A stretch of 64,000 bases of DNA from Frischella perrara (GTDB lineage: Bacteria > Pseudomonadota > Gammaproteobacteria > Enterobacterales > Orbaceae). The notes beneath the pieces were generated by a model. The model made no database searches. It worked only from the letters and a program-made list of their open reading frames with translations, and was not told where the DNA came from. Position numbers and translations under genes: made by a program. The stretch spans positions 496,001 through 560,000 of the forward strand of contig NZ_CP009056.1 in assembly GCF_000807275.1 (NCBI RefSeq), given 5' to 3'. Positions 40,543 through 50,873 of the stretch are shown piece by piece (the first letter of the stretch is position 1; every line of letters begins with the position of its first letter).

Positions 40543-42072
40543 ATGACTACTTCCATAGACAAAAAAATTGATGATCTGCTTAAACAGCATCCTGATCTTA
40601 AGAATATTACACCATTTGTTGATGCCAATTTTACGACTCCGTATTTGAAAGACGAGTCTAAATATACACGTAAATTATGTGATTCTATTGAACAAGCGAT
40701 TCAAAAATGTGAATTACGTGATGGTATGACCATTTCTTTCCATCATGCTTTTCGTGAAGGTGATAAAGTTATCAATAGTGTTGTCGAGACAATCAGCAAA
40801 CTAGGTATTAAAAATTTAACCCTAGCATCAAGCTCATTATTGAGCTGTAACTCAGCGTTGATTCCACATATTGAATCTGGTGTGATTACTAAAATTTACA
40901 CCTCTGGTTTACGCGGTAAACTAGCTGATGCAATTTCTCATGGTTTAATGGAAAATCCAGTTCATATCCATTCGCATGGTGGACGTGTAAAACTTATCCA
41001 GAGTGGCGAGATTAACATTGATATCGCCTTTTTAGCAGTATCGACAGCTGACGAACAAGGTAATGCTAATGGTGTATCTGGTAAATCACAATGTGGTGCA
41101 CTAGGTTATGCGATGGTGGATGCTCAATTTGCTAAAAAAGTCGTTTTATTAACTGAAGATATCGTAGGCTACCCTAATCATCCAGCCAGTATTCGCCAAG
41201 ATCAAGTTGATTACGTGGTTAAAGTTGATGAAGTCGGTGATCCAACGAAAATTAGTGTGGGTGCAGCTCGAATTACCAGCAATCCACGCGAATTGATGAT
41301 TGCACGTTATGCTGCTGATGTTATTGAGCATTCAGGTTATTTTAAAGATGGATTTTCAATCCAAACGGGTTCTGGGGCTTCTTCAACTGCCGCTACACGT
41401 TTCTTAGAAAACCGTATGCGCGCTAAAAATATCACTGCATCATTTGCATTAGGTGGTATTACAGCAAGTATCGTTGATTTACATGAAAAAGGATTAGTTA
41501 AGCGTCTTTTAGATACTCAAAGTTTTGATGGGACAGCGGGTCAATCATTAGGTAAAAATAAGGATCATATTGAAGTATCTACCAATGTTTATGCTAACCC
41601 GGCTTCAAAAGGGGCAAGCGTTGATGAACTAGATATTGTCATTTTAAGTGCTTTAGAAATTGACCTTAATTATAATGTCAATGTATTGACGGGTTCTGAT
41701 GGTGTAATGCGTGGCGCTTCCGGTGGTCACTGTGATACTGCTGCGGGAGCGAACTTAACTATTATCGTTGCTCCTCTAATTCGTAGTCGTATTCCAACTG
41801 TGATTAAAAAGGTGACAACATTAGTTACCCCAGGCGAGAGTGTGGATGTGTTAGTAACTGATCACGGTATTGCCGTTAATCCTAAACGTCCAGAAATAGC
41901 AGAGCGATTAAAAGCTGCTAATTTACCTGTGATGAGTATTGAAGAACTTTATCAGCGCGCAGTTTCCTTAACAGGTGAACCAAAACCAATCGAATTTAAA
42001 GATAAAATTGTTGGTGTTGTTCATTATCGTGATGGTTCTGTTATTGATGTCGTTCGCGAAGTAAAAGATTAA
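40543..42072 (+). CDS. citF: Citrate lyase alpha subunit (citrate-ACP transferase)
   Basis: Exchanges acetyl for citryl on the carrier protein. At 509 aa it matches CitF of Klebsiella and E. coli (about 508-510 aa), with SFHHAFREGD, HSHGGRVKLI, GNANGVSGKSQCGALGYAM, TGSGASSTAATRFL, NVLTGSDGVMRGASGGHCDTAAG and TDHGIAVNP. Last structural gene of the lyase; citX follows after 84 bases that contain a short self-complementary stretch. Confidence 0.97.
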   Translation: MTTSIDKKIDDLLKQHPDLKNITPFVDANFTTPYLKDESKYTRKLCDSIEQAIQKCELRDGMTISFHHAFREGDKVINSVVETISKLGIKNLTLASSSLLSCNSALIPHIESGVITKIYTSGLRGKLADAISHGLMENPVHIHSHGGRVKLIQSGEINIDIAFLAVSTADEQGNANGVSGKSQCGALGYAMVDAQFAKKVVLLTEDIVGYPNHPASIRQDQVDYVVKVDEVGDPTKISVGAARITSNPRELMIARYAADVIEHSGYFKDGFSIQTGSGASSTAATRFLENRMRAKNITASFALGGITASIVDLHEKGLVKRLLDTQSFDGTAGQSLGKNKDHIEVSTNVYANPASKGASVDELDIVILSALEIDLNYNVNVLTGSDGVMRGASGGHCDTAAGANLTIIVAPLIRSRIPTVIKKVTTLVTPGESVDVLVTDHGIAVNPKRPEIAERLKAANLPVMSIEELYQRAVSLTGEPKPIEFKDKIVGVVHYRDGSVIDVVREVKD

Positions 42073-42156
42073 TTTTTCAATAAGATAGCACCGAATTTTA
42101 TATTTATATGTGATATAGTATATATACGGTGTTATCTTTTATTTGAGAAAAAAAAT

Positions 42157-42702
42157 ATGTTGATTAATTTTAATGATGGATTGCCTGTCAGCTTAGAACA
42201 GGTTTTGCTAGCCAAAGAACAACGTGTTCAAAATCAGCAAGTTGCTATAACACGATACCAATCCCCAATCATTTCATTAACGTTGGTCATTCCGGGACCG
42301 GTTAAAAAAAGCCCTGCAGCTAAATTTCTTTTCGATCAAGCAATAAATACACTTCATCACGCTTTAGACCAAAATAATTTTTCGATTTATTATGAACAAC
42401 ATATCGAAGCTGTTACTGGATTTGAGGCAATTATTGCCGTTAATTGCACAGCCAGTAAGTTAAAGCAACTTTGTATTGAAATTGAACATAATCATCCACT
42501 CGGTCGGTTATGGGATATTGATATTATCGATCCCGTTACTCAAATGAGCATACCGCGTACTGGATTTGAACAAAAACCAAGAAAATGTCTTATTTGTGGT
42601 GATAACGCTAAGGCATGTGGACGAGGACGAAGGCATTCGGTTGCAGAAATCTTTGAAGAAATGAAAAAAATCATAACTAATTATACTGCCAAACAAATTT
42701 AA
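42157..42702 (+). CDS. citX: Apo-citrate lyase phosphoribosyl-dephospho-CoA transferase
   Basis: Attaches the prosthetic group made by CitG to Ser14 of CitD. The 181-aa product has LAKEQRVQNQQ near the start, GPVKKSPAAK, GRLWDIDIIDP and the C-terminal cysteine-rich RKCLICGDNAKACGRGRRHSVAE. It stands alone rather than fused to CitG. Last gene of the operon, followed by a terminator. Confidence 0.95.
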   Translation: MLINFNDGLPVSLEQVLLAKEQRVQNQQVAITRYQSPIISLTLVIPGPVKKSPAAKFLFDQAINTLHHALDQNNFSIYYEQHIEAVTGFEAIIAVNCTASKLKQLCIEIEHNHPLGRLWDIDIIDPVTQMSIPRTGFEQKPRKCLICGDNAKACGRGRRHSVAEIFEEMKKIITNYTAKQI

Positions 42703-42766
42703 TAAAATCATTTAAAACTAAATATTTTTATCACACATTTTTTGTAAGCGTAATGCTCTTCATTAG

Positions 42767-42816
42767 ACTAATTTTTATATCTGTTATTCAGCATATAAAA
42801 ATTAGTTTCTTTTTTA
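42767..42816 (+). terminator. Terminator of the citrate operon
   Basis: ACTAATTTTTATAT / ATATAAAAATTAGT 14-bp perfect stem with a 12-base loop, followed by TTCTTTTTT. Confidence 0.75.
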
Positions 42817-42866
42817 TAATCAATGAGTAATCTTATTACTAATCCAGAATTATTTATAGAAATATA

Positions 42867-42892
42867 CTTGAAAAATAATTATCAGCACATAT
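42867..42892 (+). promoter_or_regulatory. Candidate sigma-32 heat-shock promoter for clpB
   Basis: CTTGAA (42867-42872), 12-base spacer, GCACATAT (42885-42892), which matches six of eight positions of the CCCCATNT -10 element. The spacer is one base shorter than usual. The placement, 70 bases before clpB, fits. Confidence 0.4.
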
Positions 42893-42961
42893 TTTATAAT
42901 CAAGCAAGGGTTTAAATATCAAATAGATTTAAACCAATTTATTGCAAGGGAGATAATTAAT

Positions 42962-45532
42962 ATGAGGTTAGATAAACTCACAAACAAGTTTCAACAAGCT
43001 TTATCTGATGCACAATCACTCGCATTAGGTAAAGATAATCAATACATAGAACCGATCCATGTATTATCTGCAATGCTCAATCAAGAAGGCAGCAGTATAA
43101 AACCTTTGTTAGCTTCGGCAGGAGCAAACGTTGCTACTTTACAACAAGATTTAACTCAAGCTATTGAACGATTACCACAAGTACAAGGTGTGGGTGGCGA
43201 AATCATTCCATCACAAGAATTTATTCGCGTGTTAAACCTATGTGACAAATTGGCACAAAAAAGCGGTGACAGCTATATTTCATCAGAACTCTTTATATTA
43301 GCTGCTTTAGAAGAGAAAGGTACTTTAGGTGATATCCTTAAAAAAGCGGGTATTACGAAAGATAAATTTAGCCAAGTAGTAAGTCAAGTAAGAGGAAATG
43401 ATAGCGTGAATGACCCTAATGCAGAAGATCAACGCGGTGCGTTGAAAAAATACACTATTGATTTAACCGAACGTGCAGAACAAGGTAAGCTCGATCCTGT
43501 CATTGGACGGGATGAAGAAATTCGCCGTACTATACAGGTTTTGCAACGTCGTACTAAAAATAATCCTGTATTAATCGGAGAGCCCGGCGTAGGTAAAACG
43601 GCTATTGTTGAAGGTTTAGCTCAGCGTATTGTTAATCGAGAAGTTCCAGAAGGATTACGTAATAAACGTGTGCTTTCTTTAGATATGGGAGCACTCATTG
43701 CGGGAGCAAAATACCGTGGTGAATTTGAAGAACGTCTTAAAGCAGTTCTTAAAGACTTAGCCAAAGAAGAAGGTCGCATCATATTATTCATTGATGAAAT
43801 TCATACTATGGTGGGTGCAGGCAAAAGTGATGGAGCGATGGATGCAGGTAATATGTTGAAACCTGCATTAGCACGTGGTGAATTACATTGCGTTGGCGCA
43901 ACTACACTTGATGAATATCGACAATATATTGAAAAGGATCCTGCTTTAGAGCGTCGTTTCCAAAAAGTCTACGTAGCAGAGCCAACAGTGGAAGATACGA
44001 TTGCTATTTTACGTGGTTTAAAAGAGCGATATGAATTACACCATCACGTACAAATAACTGATCCAGCAATTGTTGCAGCAGCAACATTGTCGCATCGATA
44101 CATCTCAGATCGTATGTTACCTGATAAGGCCATTGATTTGATAGATGAAGCGGCTTCAAGTATCAGAATGCAAATGGACTCAAAACCTGAATCACTGGAT
44201 CGATTGGAAAGGCGCATTATTCAACTCAAACTTGAGCAACAAGCACTTAAGAAAGAGTCTGATGATGCAAGTAAAAAACGACTTGAGATGTTAAATGATG
44301 AACTCGCTGAGAAAGAAAAGGATTATGCTTCACTTGAAGAAGAGTGGAAATCTGAGAAGGCTGCACTTTCGGGCACGCAGACTATCAAAGCTGAATTGGA
44401 AAAAGCACGTACTGAGATAGAACAAGCTCGCCGTGCCGGTGATTTGAATAAAATGTCCGAATTACAATACGGTAAAATTCCAGATCTTGAAAAGAAACTT
44501 GCTTCAGCAACGCAATTAGAAGGTAAAACAATGAAATTATTGCGTAACAAAGTAACGGACAATGAAATTGCTGAAGTATTATCTAAAGCTACCGGTATAC
44601 CAGTTTCTAGAATGCTAGAAAGTGAAAAAGATAAATTATTGCATATGGAAGATGCGTTACATAAACGTGTAATTGGTCAAGACGAAGCTGTAGTAGCTGT
44701 CGCCAACGCAATTCGCCGTAGTCGTGCAGGGCTTTCTGACCCGAATAAACCTATTGGATCATTCCTATTTTTAGGTCCAACGGGTGTGGGGAAAACAGAA
44801 CTTTGTAAATCATTAGCGAACTTTATGTTTGACAGTGAAGATGCAATGGTGCGAATTGATATGTCTGAATTCATGGAGAAGCATTCTGTTGCGCGTTTAA
44901 TTGGTGCGCCTCCAGGTTATGTTGGTTATGAAGAAGGCGGTTATTTAACCGAAGCAGTGAGACGTCGACCTTATTCTGTTATTTTACTTGATGAAGTTGA
45001 AAAAGCGCATCCAGATGTATTTAACATCTTATTACAAGTACTGGATGATGGTCGTCTAACTGATGGACAAGGGCGTACAGTTGATTTTCGTAATACAGTC
45101 ATAATTATGACTTCGAACTTAGGATCTGACTTAATCCAAGGTCAAGTTAAGCTTAGTTATGATGAAATGAAAGCCTTAGTTATGACCGTTGTAACTAAAC
45201 ATTTTAGACCAGAATTTATCAATCGTATTGATGAAACAGTGGTATTCCATCCACTAGGTCAAGAAAATATTAAAGCGATTGCTAGAATTCAATTAGCACA
45301 TGTTGAAAAACGTTTAGAAGAACGTGGTTATCAAATGGATATTTCTGATGCGGCACTTGAACATCTTGCTAAAGTCGGTTTTGATCCGATTTATGGTGCA
45401 AGGCCGTTAAAACGTGCGATTCAACAAGAAATCGAGAATCCACTAGCACAACAGATATTATCAGGTAAATTGGTGCCGGGTAAAATTGTTCATCTTGATT
45501 TAGTCGATGACAACATTGAAGCCAAACAATAA
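42962..45532 (+). CDS. clpB: Chaperone ClpB (Hsp104-type disaggregase)
   Basis: AAA+ disaggregase that works with DnaK to rescue aggregated proteins. The 856-aa product (E. coli 857) has the N-terminal Clp repeats, NBD1 with GEPGVGKTA and [12 protein letters not shown], the coiled-coil M domain (about 400-530), NBD2 with GPTGVGKTE and [13 protein letters not shown], and the pore loops [10 protein letters not shown] and [10 protein letters not shown] strong AAGGGAGA precedes the ATG. Single-gene unit. Confidence 0.97.
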   Translation: MRLDKLTNKFQQALSDAQSLALGKDNQYIEPIHVLSAMLNQEGSSIKPLLASAGANVATLQQDLTQAIERLPQVQGVGGEIIPSQEFIRVLNLCDKLAQKSGDSYISSELFILAALEEKGTLGDILKKAGITKDKFSQVVSQVRGNDSVNDPNAEDQRGALKKYTIDLTERAEQGKLDPVIGRDEEIRRTIQVLQRRTKNNPVLIGEPGVGKTAIVEGLAQRIVNREVPEGLRNKRVLSLDMGALIAGAKYRGEFEERLKAVLKDLAKEEGRIILFIDEIHTMVGAGKSDGAMDAGNMLKPALARGELHCVGATTLDEYRQYIEKDPALERRFQKVYVAEPTVEDTIAILRGLKERYELHHHVQITDPAIVAAATLSHRYISDRMLPDKAIDLIDEAASSIRMQMDSKPESLDRLERRIIQLKLEQQALKKESDDASKKRLEMLNDELAEKEKDYASLEEEWKSEKAALSGTQTIKAELEKARTEIEQARRAGDLNKMSELQYGKIPDLEKKLASATQLEGKTMKLLRNKVTDNEIAEVLSKATGIPVSRMLESEKDKLLHMEDALHKRVIGQDEAVVAVANAIRRSRAGLSDPNKPIGSFLFLGPTGVGKTELCKSLANFMFDSEDAMVRIDMSEFMEKHSVARLIGAPPGYVGYEEGGYLTEAVRRRPYSVILLDEVEKAHPDVFNILLQVLDDGRLTDGQGRTVDFRNTVIIMTSNLGSDLIQGQVKLSYDEMKALVMTVVTKHFRPEFINRIDETVVFHPLGQENIKAIARIQLAHVEKRLEERGYQMDISDAALEHLAKVGFDPIYGARPLKRAIQQEIENPLAQQILSGKLVPGKIVHLDLVDDNIEAKQ

Positions 45533-45545
45533 ATTTGAATTTCTC

Positions 45546-45571
45546 AACCGACCTTAATGGTCGGTTTTTTT
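45546..45571 (+). terminator. clpB terminator
   Basis: AACCGACC / GGTCGGTT 8-bp stem, 5-base loop, followed by a T-run. Strong intrinsic terminator. Confidence 0.88.
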
Positions 45572-46219
45572 ATATTTGAAATTTGATTAATTTTAAGAAT
45601 GATTTGGACTAATAAAGTCAAGATAATGTCATTTAAATTAAACAACATTTTTATTTTTAAGTTATCAGTTAATTGAAAACGATTATTACATTAAATGATA
45701 TGCTTATTTTTATGCATTCGCTAATGTAATTTGAAGGTCAGCAGAAGTAATACAATCATATTTTTAAAGGACTCGCTTAGCATTTGAGTGTAAGTTAGAC
45801 CTTAAATAACCTTACAATAATTAATGATATAATACTCACAAACTAGTATTATAACTATAATTACTTTATACTAAATTGTATAGGTGTGTAAATTGATTAA
45901 AAAGTTCTTTTAAAGGGGAATTAGAAATCTTTAAATTTCTGTTCATCGGTTAATGATTATTCTTTTAAATACCCGAGTATTGATTAAATGATCATAATAT
46001 TACGAAGTTTTAAAGAATAGTGTATTAGTAGTTTACCAAATTCGTCAGAATGTTTAGGGGCATTTATAAGTCAGTTTATTGATATTAAAAAATGATCATT
46101 TAATTTGAGCATATTTATATTTCTTTATGATTATTTTCAATTTTTTAGTCGCATTTGGTAAAATTACATATATAATTAGCTCTTCATTGGGCGTGTAGAA
46201 TTTAACTATTAGGTATATT
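45572..46219. other. Long gap between clpB and ftsK
   Basis: About 650 bases of very AT-rich sequence with scattered short ORFs and no gene I can support. In Enterobacterales lrp precedes ftsK; nothing like lrp is here. A self-complementary AAATGATCATTT occurs near 46091, with a related ATGATCAT near 45988. The ftsK promoter must lie in the last part. Confidence 0.45.
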
Positions 46220-48994
46220 TTGAAAACGTCAGATACTCCAATTCAGCCATTACTTAAGAGAAAATTTACGTTTAAGCTATTTATTATAGAAACATTACTA
46301 TTTCTCACTATTTTTGGTGCCATTTATTTAATGTTAGCTTTAATTTCTTTTTCACCAGCTGATCCGGGATGGTCACAAACTGCTTGGCAGGAGCCTATTC
46401 ATAATTGGGGTGGAGAAGTTGGCGCTTATTTATCGGATTTTCTACGACAGTTTTTTGGTTATGTAGCTTATGCAATACCGATTTTAATCATTATCTTATC
46501 TTTTCAAATTAGGGTAAATATTCGGATTGAGAAGCCTATAAATTACTTTAGCCTATCTTTCAGAACGATTGGTGTTATGGCCTTTATTTTCTGTACAGCA
46601 GGTTATTTTGCTTTAAATATTCCAGATATGGAACAACTACAAGCGGGTGGAATTATAGGTGATATTGTTGCAGAGGAGATACTAGCGTTAACAGATCATC
46701 TTACAGCAACATTGCTGTTATTGTTTATTAGTCTTGCAAGTATTACTTTATTAACGGATCTGTCTTGGTTATATATTCTTGAAAAGGTTGGGGCGTTGGT
46801 TGTCTTTTTTGCAATGCCATTAATGACTTCAATTACACATATCTTTAAGGGATTAATAAGCAAAGTTATTCGAAAGAAAGATACTCAAACTCCTCCAATA
46901 TCAAAAAGTTCAAATAAAGTGAGGATGCAAAATAGGATTCCAGTTGCAGAATATCAACCTGCAATTCGTGAAATGCATAATGAAACGGCTTCTATCGCAG
47001 CCGGTTTTGTATCAAGAAATGAAATAGCAACTAAATTAAGCTTTGATAGGGAAGGAATGGCACCAGATGTTACCATACCTGAAGTTGCTAACGATGAACT
47101 ATATACTATTTCGATTGATGAAAATGCTCCCCCTCCTCAAAGGTCGGTAGCTGAAGATAATACTCAATTTCGTGAATTCTCAATCAATCCGGACTATTAC
47201 GCTCCGATTACGACTTTTCCCAAAGGAAATAGTGATAATTCACAAACCGTATCTAAATCTTCTAATATTCAATCTTCACAAGATATTAAACCCTCTCAAG
47301 AGGAAGTTATCCATGAAATACAGCATATTTCAACTTTAGAAGAGAATATTGAACCTAACCCATCAATTCCAGTGGAGACAAGTACAACGCTGCTATCAAT
47401 GGATGAAGTTCCTGTTAATCCAAATCCAAATACTATTAGAGAAAATGTGCATGATAGTTTGATTCATCCATTATTACAGAAAAATACGCAGCCGCTTGTT
47501 AAACCAACAACACCATTACCTTCACTTGATTTACTAACGGCGCCTCCGACTAAGCAAATTGAAGTTGACCATAATGCACTGAAGAAAACAGCAGCATTAT
47601 TGGAAAAAAGTCTAGCTGATTATCGTGTAAAAGCTCGTGTTGTCGGGTATCTACCCGGTCCTGTTATTACTCGTTTTGAAATTGAATTAGCACCAGGTGT
47701 AAAAGCTTCTAGGATTTCGACACTCGATCGTGATTTAGCCCGTTCTTTGTCAATGCCTTCGGTACGTGTAGTTGAAGTTATTCCCGGTAAACCCTATGTA
47801 GGAATAGAGTTACCAAATAAACATCGTCAAACGGTATATTTTCGAGAAGTTTTAGACAGTGCACAATTTAAAGATGCACAATCACCTTTAACCGTTGTAT
47901 TAGGTAAGGATATTTCCGGGCAATCAGTTGTCGCTGATTTAACTAAAATGCCTCATTTATTAGTAGCGGGAACAACTGGCTCAGGTAAGTCTGTTGGTGT
48001 TAATGCGATGATCTTAAGTATCTTGTACAAATCTCAGCCAGAGGATGCCAAATTTATTATGATTGATCCGAAAATGTTAGAGTTATCGGTTTATCAAGGT
48101 ATTCCTCATTTATTGACTGATGTTGTAACCGACATGAAAGATGCTGCCAATGCACTTAACTGGTGTGTCAATGAAATGGAAAAACGATATCGCCTTATGT
48201 CGGCATTAGGTGTTCGTAATATTGCGGGTTATAACGATAAAATTAAACAAGCTGAAGAGATGGGGCGACCTATCCCAGATCCACTTTGGAAACCAACTGA
48301 CAGTATGGATATTGATATGCCTACGCTGGAAAAACTGCCTTATATAGTAGTCATCGTGGATGAGTTTGCAGATTTAATCATGGCCGTTGGTAAAAAAGTT
48401 GAAGAATTGATTGCCCGATTAGCCCAAAAAGCGCGCGCTGCAGGCATTCATTTAGTATTGGCTACTCAGCGTCCTTCAGTTGACGTAATTACTGGTTTAA
48501 TTAAAGCGAATATTCCAACGCGTATAGCCTTTACTGTTTCGAGTAAAATTGATTCGCGCACTATTCTTGACCAAATGGGGGCAGAATCTCTACTTGGCAT
48601 GGGTGATATGTTGTATCTAGCTCCGAATAGTTCAATACCAATTCGTGTACATGGTGCATTTGTTCGTGATGAAGAAGTTCACAGTGTTGTACTTGATTGG
48701 AAAGCGCGAGATATTCCGACGCAGTATATTGATAGTATAACCTCGGGTAGTGATGATGGAGAGGGTAATAGTTTTGATAATGGCGATGAAGAACTCGATC
48801 CGCTTTTTGATCAAGTTGTAGATTTTGTTATTGATAAACGCCGAGCGTCAATTTCTAGTGTACAACGACAATTCCGGATCGGATATAATCGAGCAGCAAG
48901 AATTGTTGAGCAAATGGAAATGCAGGGAATTGTCAGCCCTCCAAGTCACAATGGTAATCGTGAAGTCTTAGCTCAACCTTCAAATTTTGATTGA
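46220..48994 (+). CDS. ftsK: DNA translocase FtsK
   Basis: Septal DNA pump that clears the chromosome and activates XerCD at dif. The 924-aa protein, starting with TTG after AGG, has an N-terminal domain with four membrane segments (to about residue 210), a relatively short linker rich in P, S, N and Q (about 225-430), the RecA-like motor with Walker [15 protein letters not shown] and Walker [12 protein letters not shown], and a gamma winged helix (about 862-915, [20 protein letters not shown] and [18 protein letters not shown]) that reads KOPS sites. Length is Haemophilus-like, far below E. coli (1329 aa). Its 3' end was duplicated downstream of the first lolA. Confidence 0.96.
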   Translation: MKTSDTPIQPLLKRKFTFKLFIIETLLFLTIFGAIYLMLALISFSPADPGWSQTAWQEPIHNWGGEVGAYLSDFLRQFFGYVAYAIPILIIILSFQIRVNIRIEKPINYFSLSFRTIGVMAFIFCTAGYFALNIPDMEQLQAGGIIGDIVAEEILALTDHLTATLLLLFISLASITLLTDLSWLYILEKVGALVVFFAMPLMTSITHIFKGLISKVIRKKDTQTPPISKSSNKVRMQNRIPVAEYQPAIREMHNETASIAAGFVSRNEIATKLSFDREGMAPDVTIPEVANDELYTISIDENAPPPQRSVAEDNTQFREFSINPDYYAPITTFPKGNSDNSQTVSKSSNIQSSQDIKPSQEEVIHEIQHISTLEENIEPNPSIPVETSTTLLSMDEVPVNPNPNTIRENVHDSLIHPLLQKNTQPLVKPTTPLPSLDLLTAPPTKQIEVDHNALKKTAALLEKSLADYRVKARVVGYLPGPVITRFEIELAPGVKASRISTLDRDLARSLSMPSVRVVEVIPGKPYVGIELPNKHRQTVYFREVLDSAQFKDAQSPLTVVLGKDISGQSVVADLTKMPHLLVAGTTGSGKSVGVNAMILSILYKSQPEDAKFIMIDPKMLELSVYQGIPHLLTDVVTDMKDAANALNWCVNEMEKRYRLMSALGVRNIAGYNDKIKQAEEMGRPIPDPLWKPTDSMDIDMPTLEKLPYIVVIVDEFADLIMAVGKKVEELIARLAQKARAAGIHLVLATQRPSVDVITGLIKANIPTRIAFTVSSKIDSRTILDQMGAESLLGMGDMLYLAPNSSIPIRVHGAFVRDEEVHSVVLDWKARDIPTQYIDSITSGSDDGEGNSFDNGDEELDPLFDQVVDFVIDKRRASISSVQRQFRIGYNRAARIVEQMEMQGIVSPPSHNGNREVLAQPSNFD

Positions 48995-49740
48995 ATGAAT
49001 ATCAGATAAAATTTTCAAGATAAGGGATATCTCTACAATACAGATATCCCCGCTGTTGTTAGTTATAATTTTTCCCTTTAACCTGTCTTTTTATACAGAT
49101 ATTATTTATTATAATTTGCTGCCAAAACAAGCAATATGATTTATGATAGTTTCCACAATAATAAACAAATAAGGTAAATCGTATGAAAAAGATCCTAGTA
49201 CTATTGAGTTTATTGATTTCATGCGCAGCTTGGGCTAATGCTAAAGATGTTTTACAAGAACGATTAGCTAAAGCTGATAGTTTTTATGCTCGTTTTGAAC
49301 AAACAGTTAATACGACCGATCACCAATTGATTCAAGAAAAAGAAGGTGTATTTTGGCTTAAGCGACCCAATTTATTTTACTGGACTAGTTATGAACCAGG
49401 TAGTACAACATTTATTTCTGATGGCATTGATATCTGGATGCATACTAAACAGCTCAAGGTTATGCCATTAGAACAGGCGGTTGAAAATCGTTTATTTGAT
49501 AATCATTTACTATTATTAATTACTGATCCAAGGAGTCATGTTTGGCAAGATTATCAGGTAAAACGTGAACAAAATCATTTTACTTTACAGCCACTTGATA
49601 AGAGTCAGCAATCTTATAAGATTAGCGTATTACCAACAGGTATGATTACTGATTTTACGATTATTGAAAAAAATGGTCAGCAAAGTATATATGAATTATA
49701 TTATCAAGCACTAGGAGGATTAGATAATCGAAATTTTCAT
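48680..49740 (+). repeat. Tandem duplication, unit 1 (ftsK 3' end plus lolA copy 1)
   Basis: Template unit of a duplication of about 1.03 kb. It covers the last ~315 bases of ftsK, the intergenic hairpin and nearly all of lolA copy 1. Matching bases lie 1028-1030 bases downstream in unit 2. Left edge is approximate because similarity fades there. Confidence 0.85.
49024..49050 (+). terminator. Hairpin after ftsK (duplicated after the ftsK fragment)
   Basis: GGGATATCT / AGATATCCC 9-bp stem, 9-base loop, with no good U-tract. The same structure recurs at 50054-50082 in the second unit of the duplication with one arm base changed. Confidence 0.4.
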
Positions 49741-49842
49741 ATCAGCGTTTTTGTTGATGGGGAATCGTATGATATTCCGGTTAAATATATTGATAGTATT
49801 ACCTTGAGTGGTGATGAAGAAATCGATCCGGATTTTAATTAG
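49183..49842 (+). CDS. LolA-like periplasmic lipoprotein carrier, chimeric copy 1
   Basis: Paralogue of LolA, the periplasmic shuttle of outer-membrane lipoproteins. It has a signal peptide (LLSLLISCAAWANA), then KDVLQERLAKADSFYARFEQTV and RPNLFYWTSYEP, matching copy 2 to about residue 186. The last ~33 residues (from about ISVFVDGESYDIP) are not LolA: they correspond in frame to Fts[21 protein letters not shown] and following residues, with an 11-codon deletion. The stop codon is the site of an FtsK Gln codon (CAA to TAG). The normal end (TAPEGVTLDDQRN in copy 2) is thus lost. The central part has diverged strongly (for example ELWVKRPNLFNW in copy 2 against VFWLKRPNLFYW here). It could be a modified carrier or a decaying gene. 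Confidence 0.85.
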   Translation: MKKILVLLSLLISCAAWANAKDVLQERLAKADSFYARFEQTVNTTDHQLIQEKEGVFWLKRPNLFYWTSYEPGSTTFISDGIDIWMHTKQLKVMPLEQAVENRLFDNHLLLLITDPRSHVWQDYQVKREQNHFTLQPLDKSQQSYKISVLPTGMITDFTIIEKNGQQSIYELYYQALGGLDNRNFHISVFVDGESYDIPVKYIDSITLSGDEEIDPDFN

Positions 49843-50022
49843 GTTGTAGATTTTGTTATTGATAAACGCCGAGCGTCAATTTCCAGTGTAAAATGACAAT
49901 TCCGGATCGGATATAATCAAGCAGCAAGAATTGTTGAGCAAATGGAAATGCAGGGAATTGTCAGTCCTCTAAGTCACAATGGTAATCGTCAAGTCTTAGC
50001 GCAACCTTCAAATTTTGATTGA
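49741..50022 (+). pseudogene. Duplicated 3' fragment of ftsK (gamma domain), degenerate
   Basis: Second copy of the ftsK C-terminal coding sequence. From 49843 to 50022 I count eight differences by eye over 180 bases against 48815-48994. The frame holds a TAG at 49840-49842 and a TGA at 49894-49896, and there is no start or motor domain. Its first part serves as the 3' end of lolA copy 1. Confidence 0.9.
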
Positions 50023-50212
50023 ATGAATATCAGATAAAATTTTTCAAGATATCGGGGATATCTCTACAATACAGACATCCCCATTGTTGTTAATTATAAT
50101 TTTTCACCTTAACCTGTTTTTTTATACAGATATTTTAATTATAATTTGCTGTCAAAATTAGCAATTTGATTTATGATAGTCTCCACGATAATAAACAAAT
50201 TAGGTAAATAGT

Positions 50213-50809
50213 GTGAAAAAGATCCTTGTACTATTGAGTTTATTGATTTCATGCTCAGCTTGGGCTGATGCTAAAGATGTTTTACAAGAACGATTAGCTA
50301 AAGTTGATGGTTTTTACGCTCAATTTAAACAAACAGTCAATACTGCCGATCACCAATTGATTCAAGAAGGTAAAGGTGAACTTTGGGTTAAGCGCCCCAA
50401 TTTATTTAATTGGCAAATTAATGAACCAGATAATACATCAATCATTTCAGATGGCATTGATATCTGGATTTATACCCCCGCGGTTGAACAGCTCACAGTT
50501 ATGTCATTAGCACAGGCGGTTGATAATCGATTACTTTTATTAATAACTGATCCAAAGAGTCATGTTTGGCAAGATTATCAGGTAAAACGTGAACAAAATC
50601 ATTTTACTTTACAGCCACTTGATAAGAGTCAGCAATCTTATAAGATTAGCGTATTACCAACAGGTATGATTGCTGATTTTACGATTATTGAAGAGGATGG
50701 TCAGCAAAGTATATATGAACTATCTCACCAAAAACAGGGTGGAATAGGTAACCAACATTTTCATTTCACTGCACCAGAGGGTGTAACATTAGATGATCAG
50801 CGTAATTAA
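50213..50809 (+). CDS. lolA: Outer-membrane lipoprotein carrier protein LolA (canonical copy)
   Basis: Accepts lipoproteins from LolCDE and hands them to LolB. The 198-aa product matches E. coli LolA (203 aa) throughout: signal peptide ending CSAWADA, KDVLQERLAKVDGFYAQFKQ, GKGELWVKRPNLFNW, ISDGIDIWIYTPAVEQ, and the standard end HFTAPEGVTLDDQRN-like block. It starts with GTG, while copy 1 has ATG; TTAGGTAAATAGTG provides a weak ribosome site. Placed before rarA, as in E. coli ftsK-lolA-rarA. It is the likely functional LolA. Confidence 0.93.
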   Translation: MKKILVLLSLLISCSAWADAKDVLQERLAKVDGFYAQFKQTVNTADHQLIQEGKGELWVKRPNLFNWQINEPDNTSIISDGIDIWIYTPAVEQLTVMSLAQAVDNRLLLLITDPKSHVWQDYQVKREQNHFTLQPLDKSQQSYKISVLPTGMIADFTIIEEDGQQSIYELSHQKQGGIGNQHFHFTAPEGVTLDDQRN

Positions 50810-50873
50810 CTTGAGGTAAAACATATATAGTTTTTCTCAAGAAGACATATATCATGAATAGGTAGTTCGTTTT

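Larger units (their letters stand above)
49741..50809 (+). repeat. Tandem duplication, unit 2 (ftsK fragment plus lolA copy 2)
   Basis: Second unit of the duplication, from the junction inside lolA copy 1 to the end of lolA copy 2. Offset to unit 1 is 1028 bases in the ftsK fragment and 1030 in lolA, with a 33-base deletion near 49807 relative to ftsK. Confidence 0.85.

Noticed and set aside
49843-50022. Ftsk fragment as a separate small DNA-binding protein gene
   Set aside because: It contains an in-frame TGA, has no start codon or ribosome site in frame, and is simply explained as the tail of a tandem duplication.
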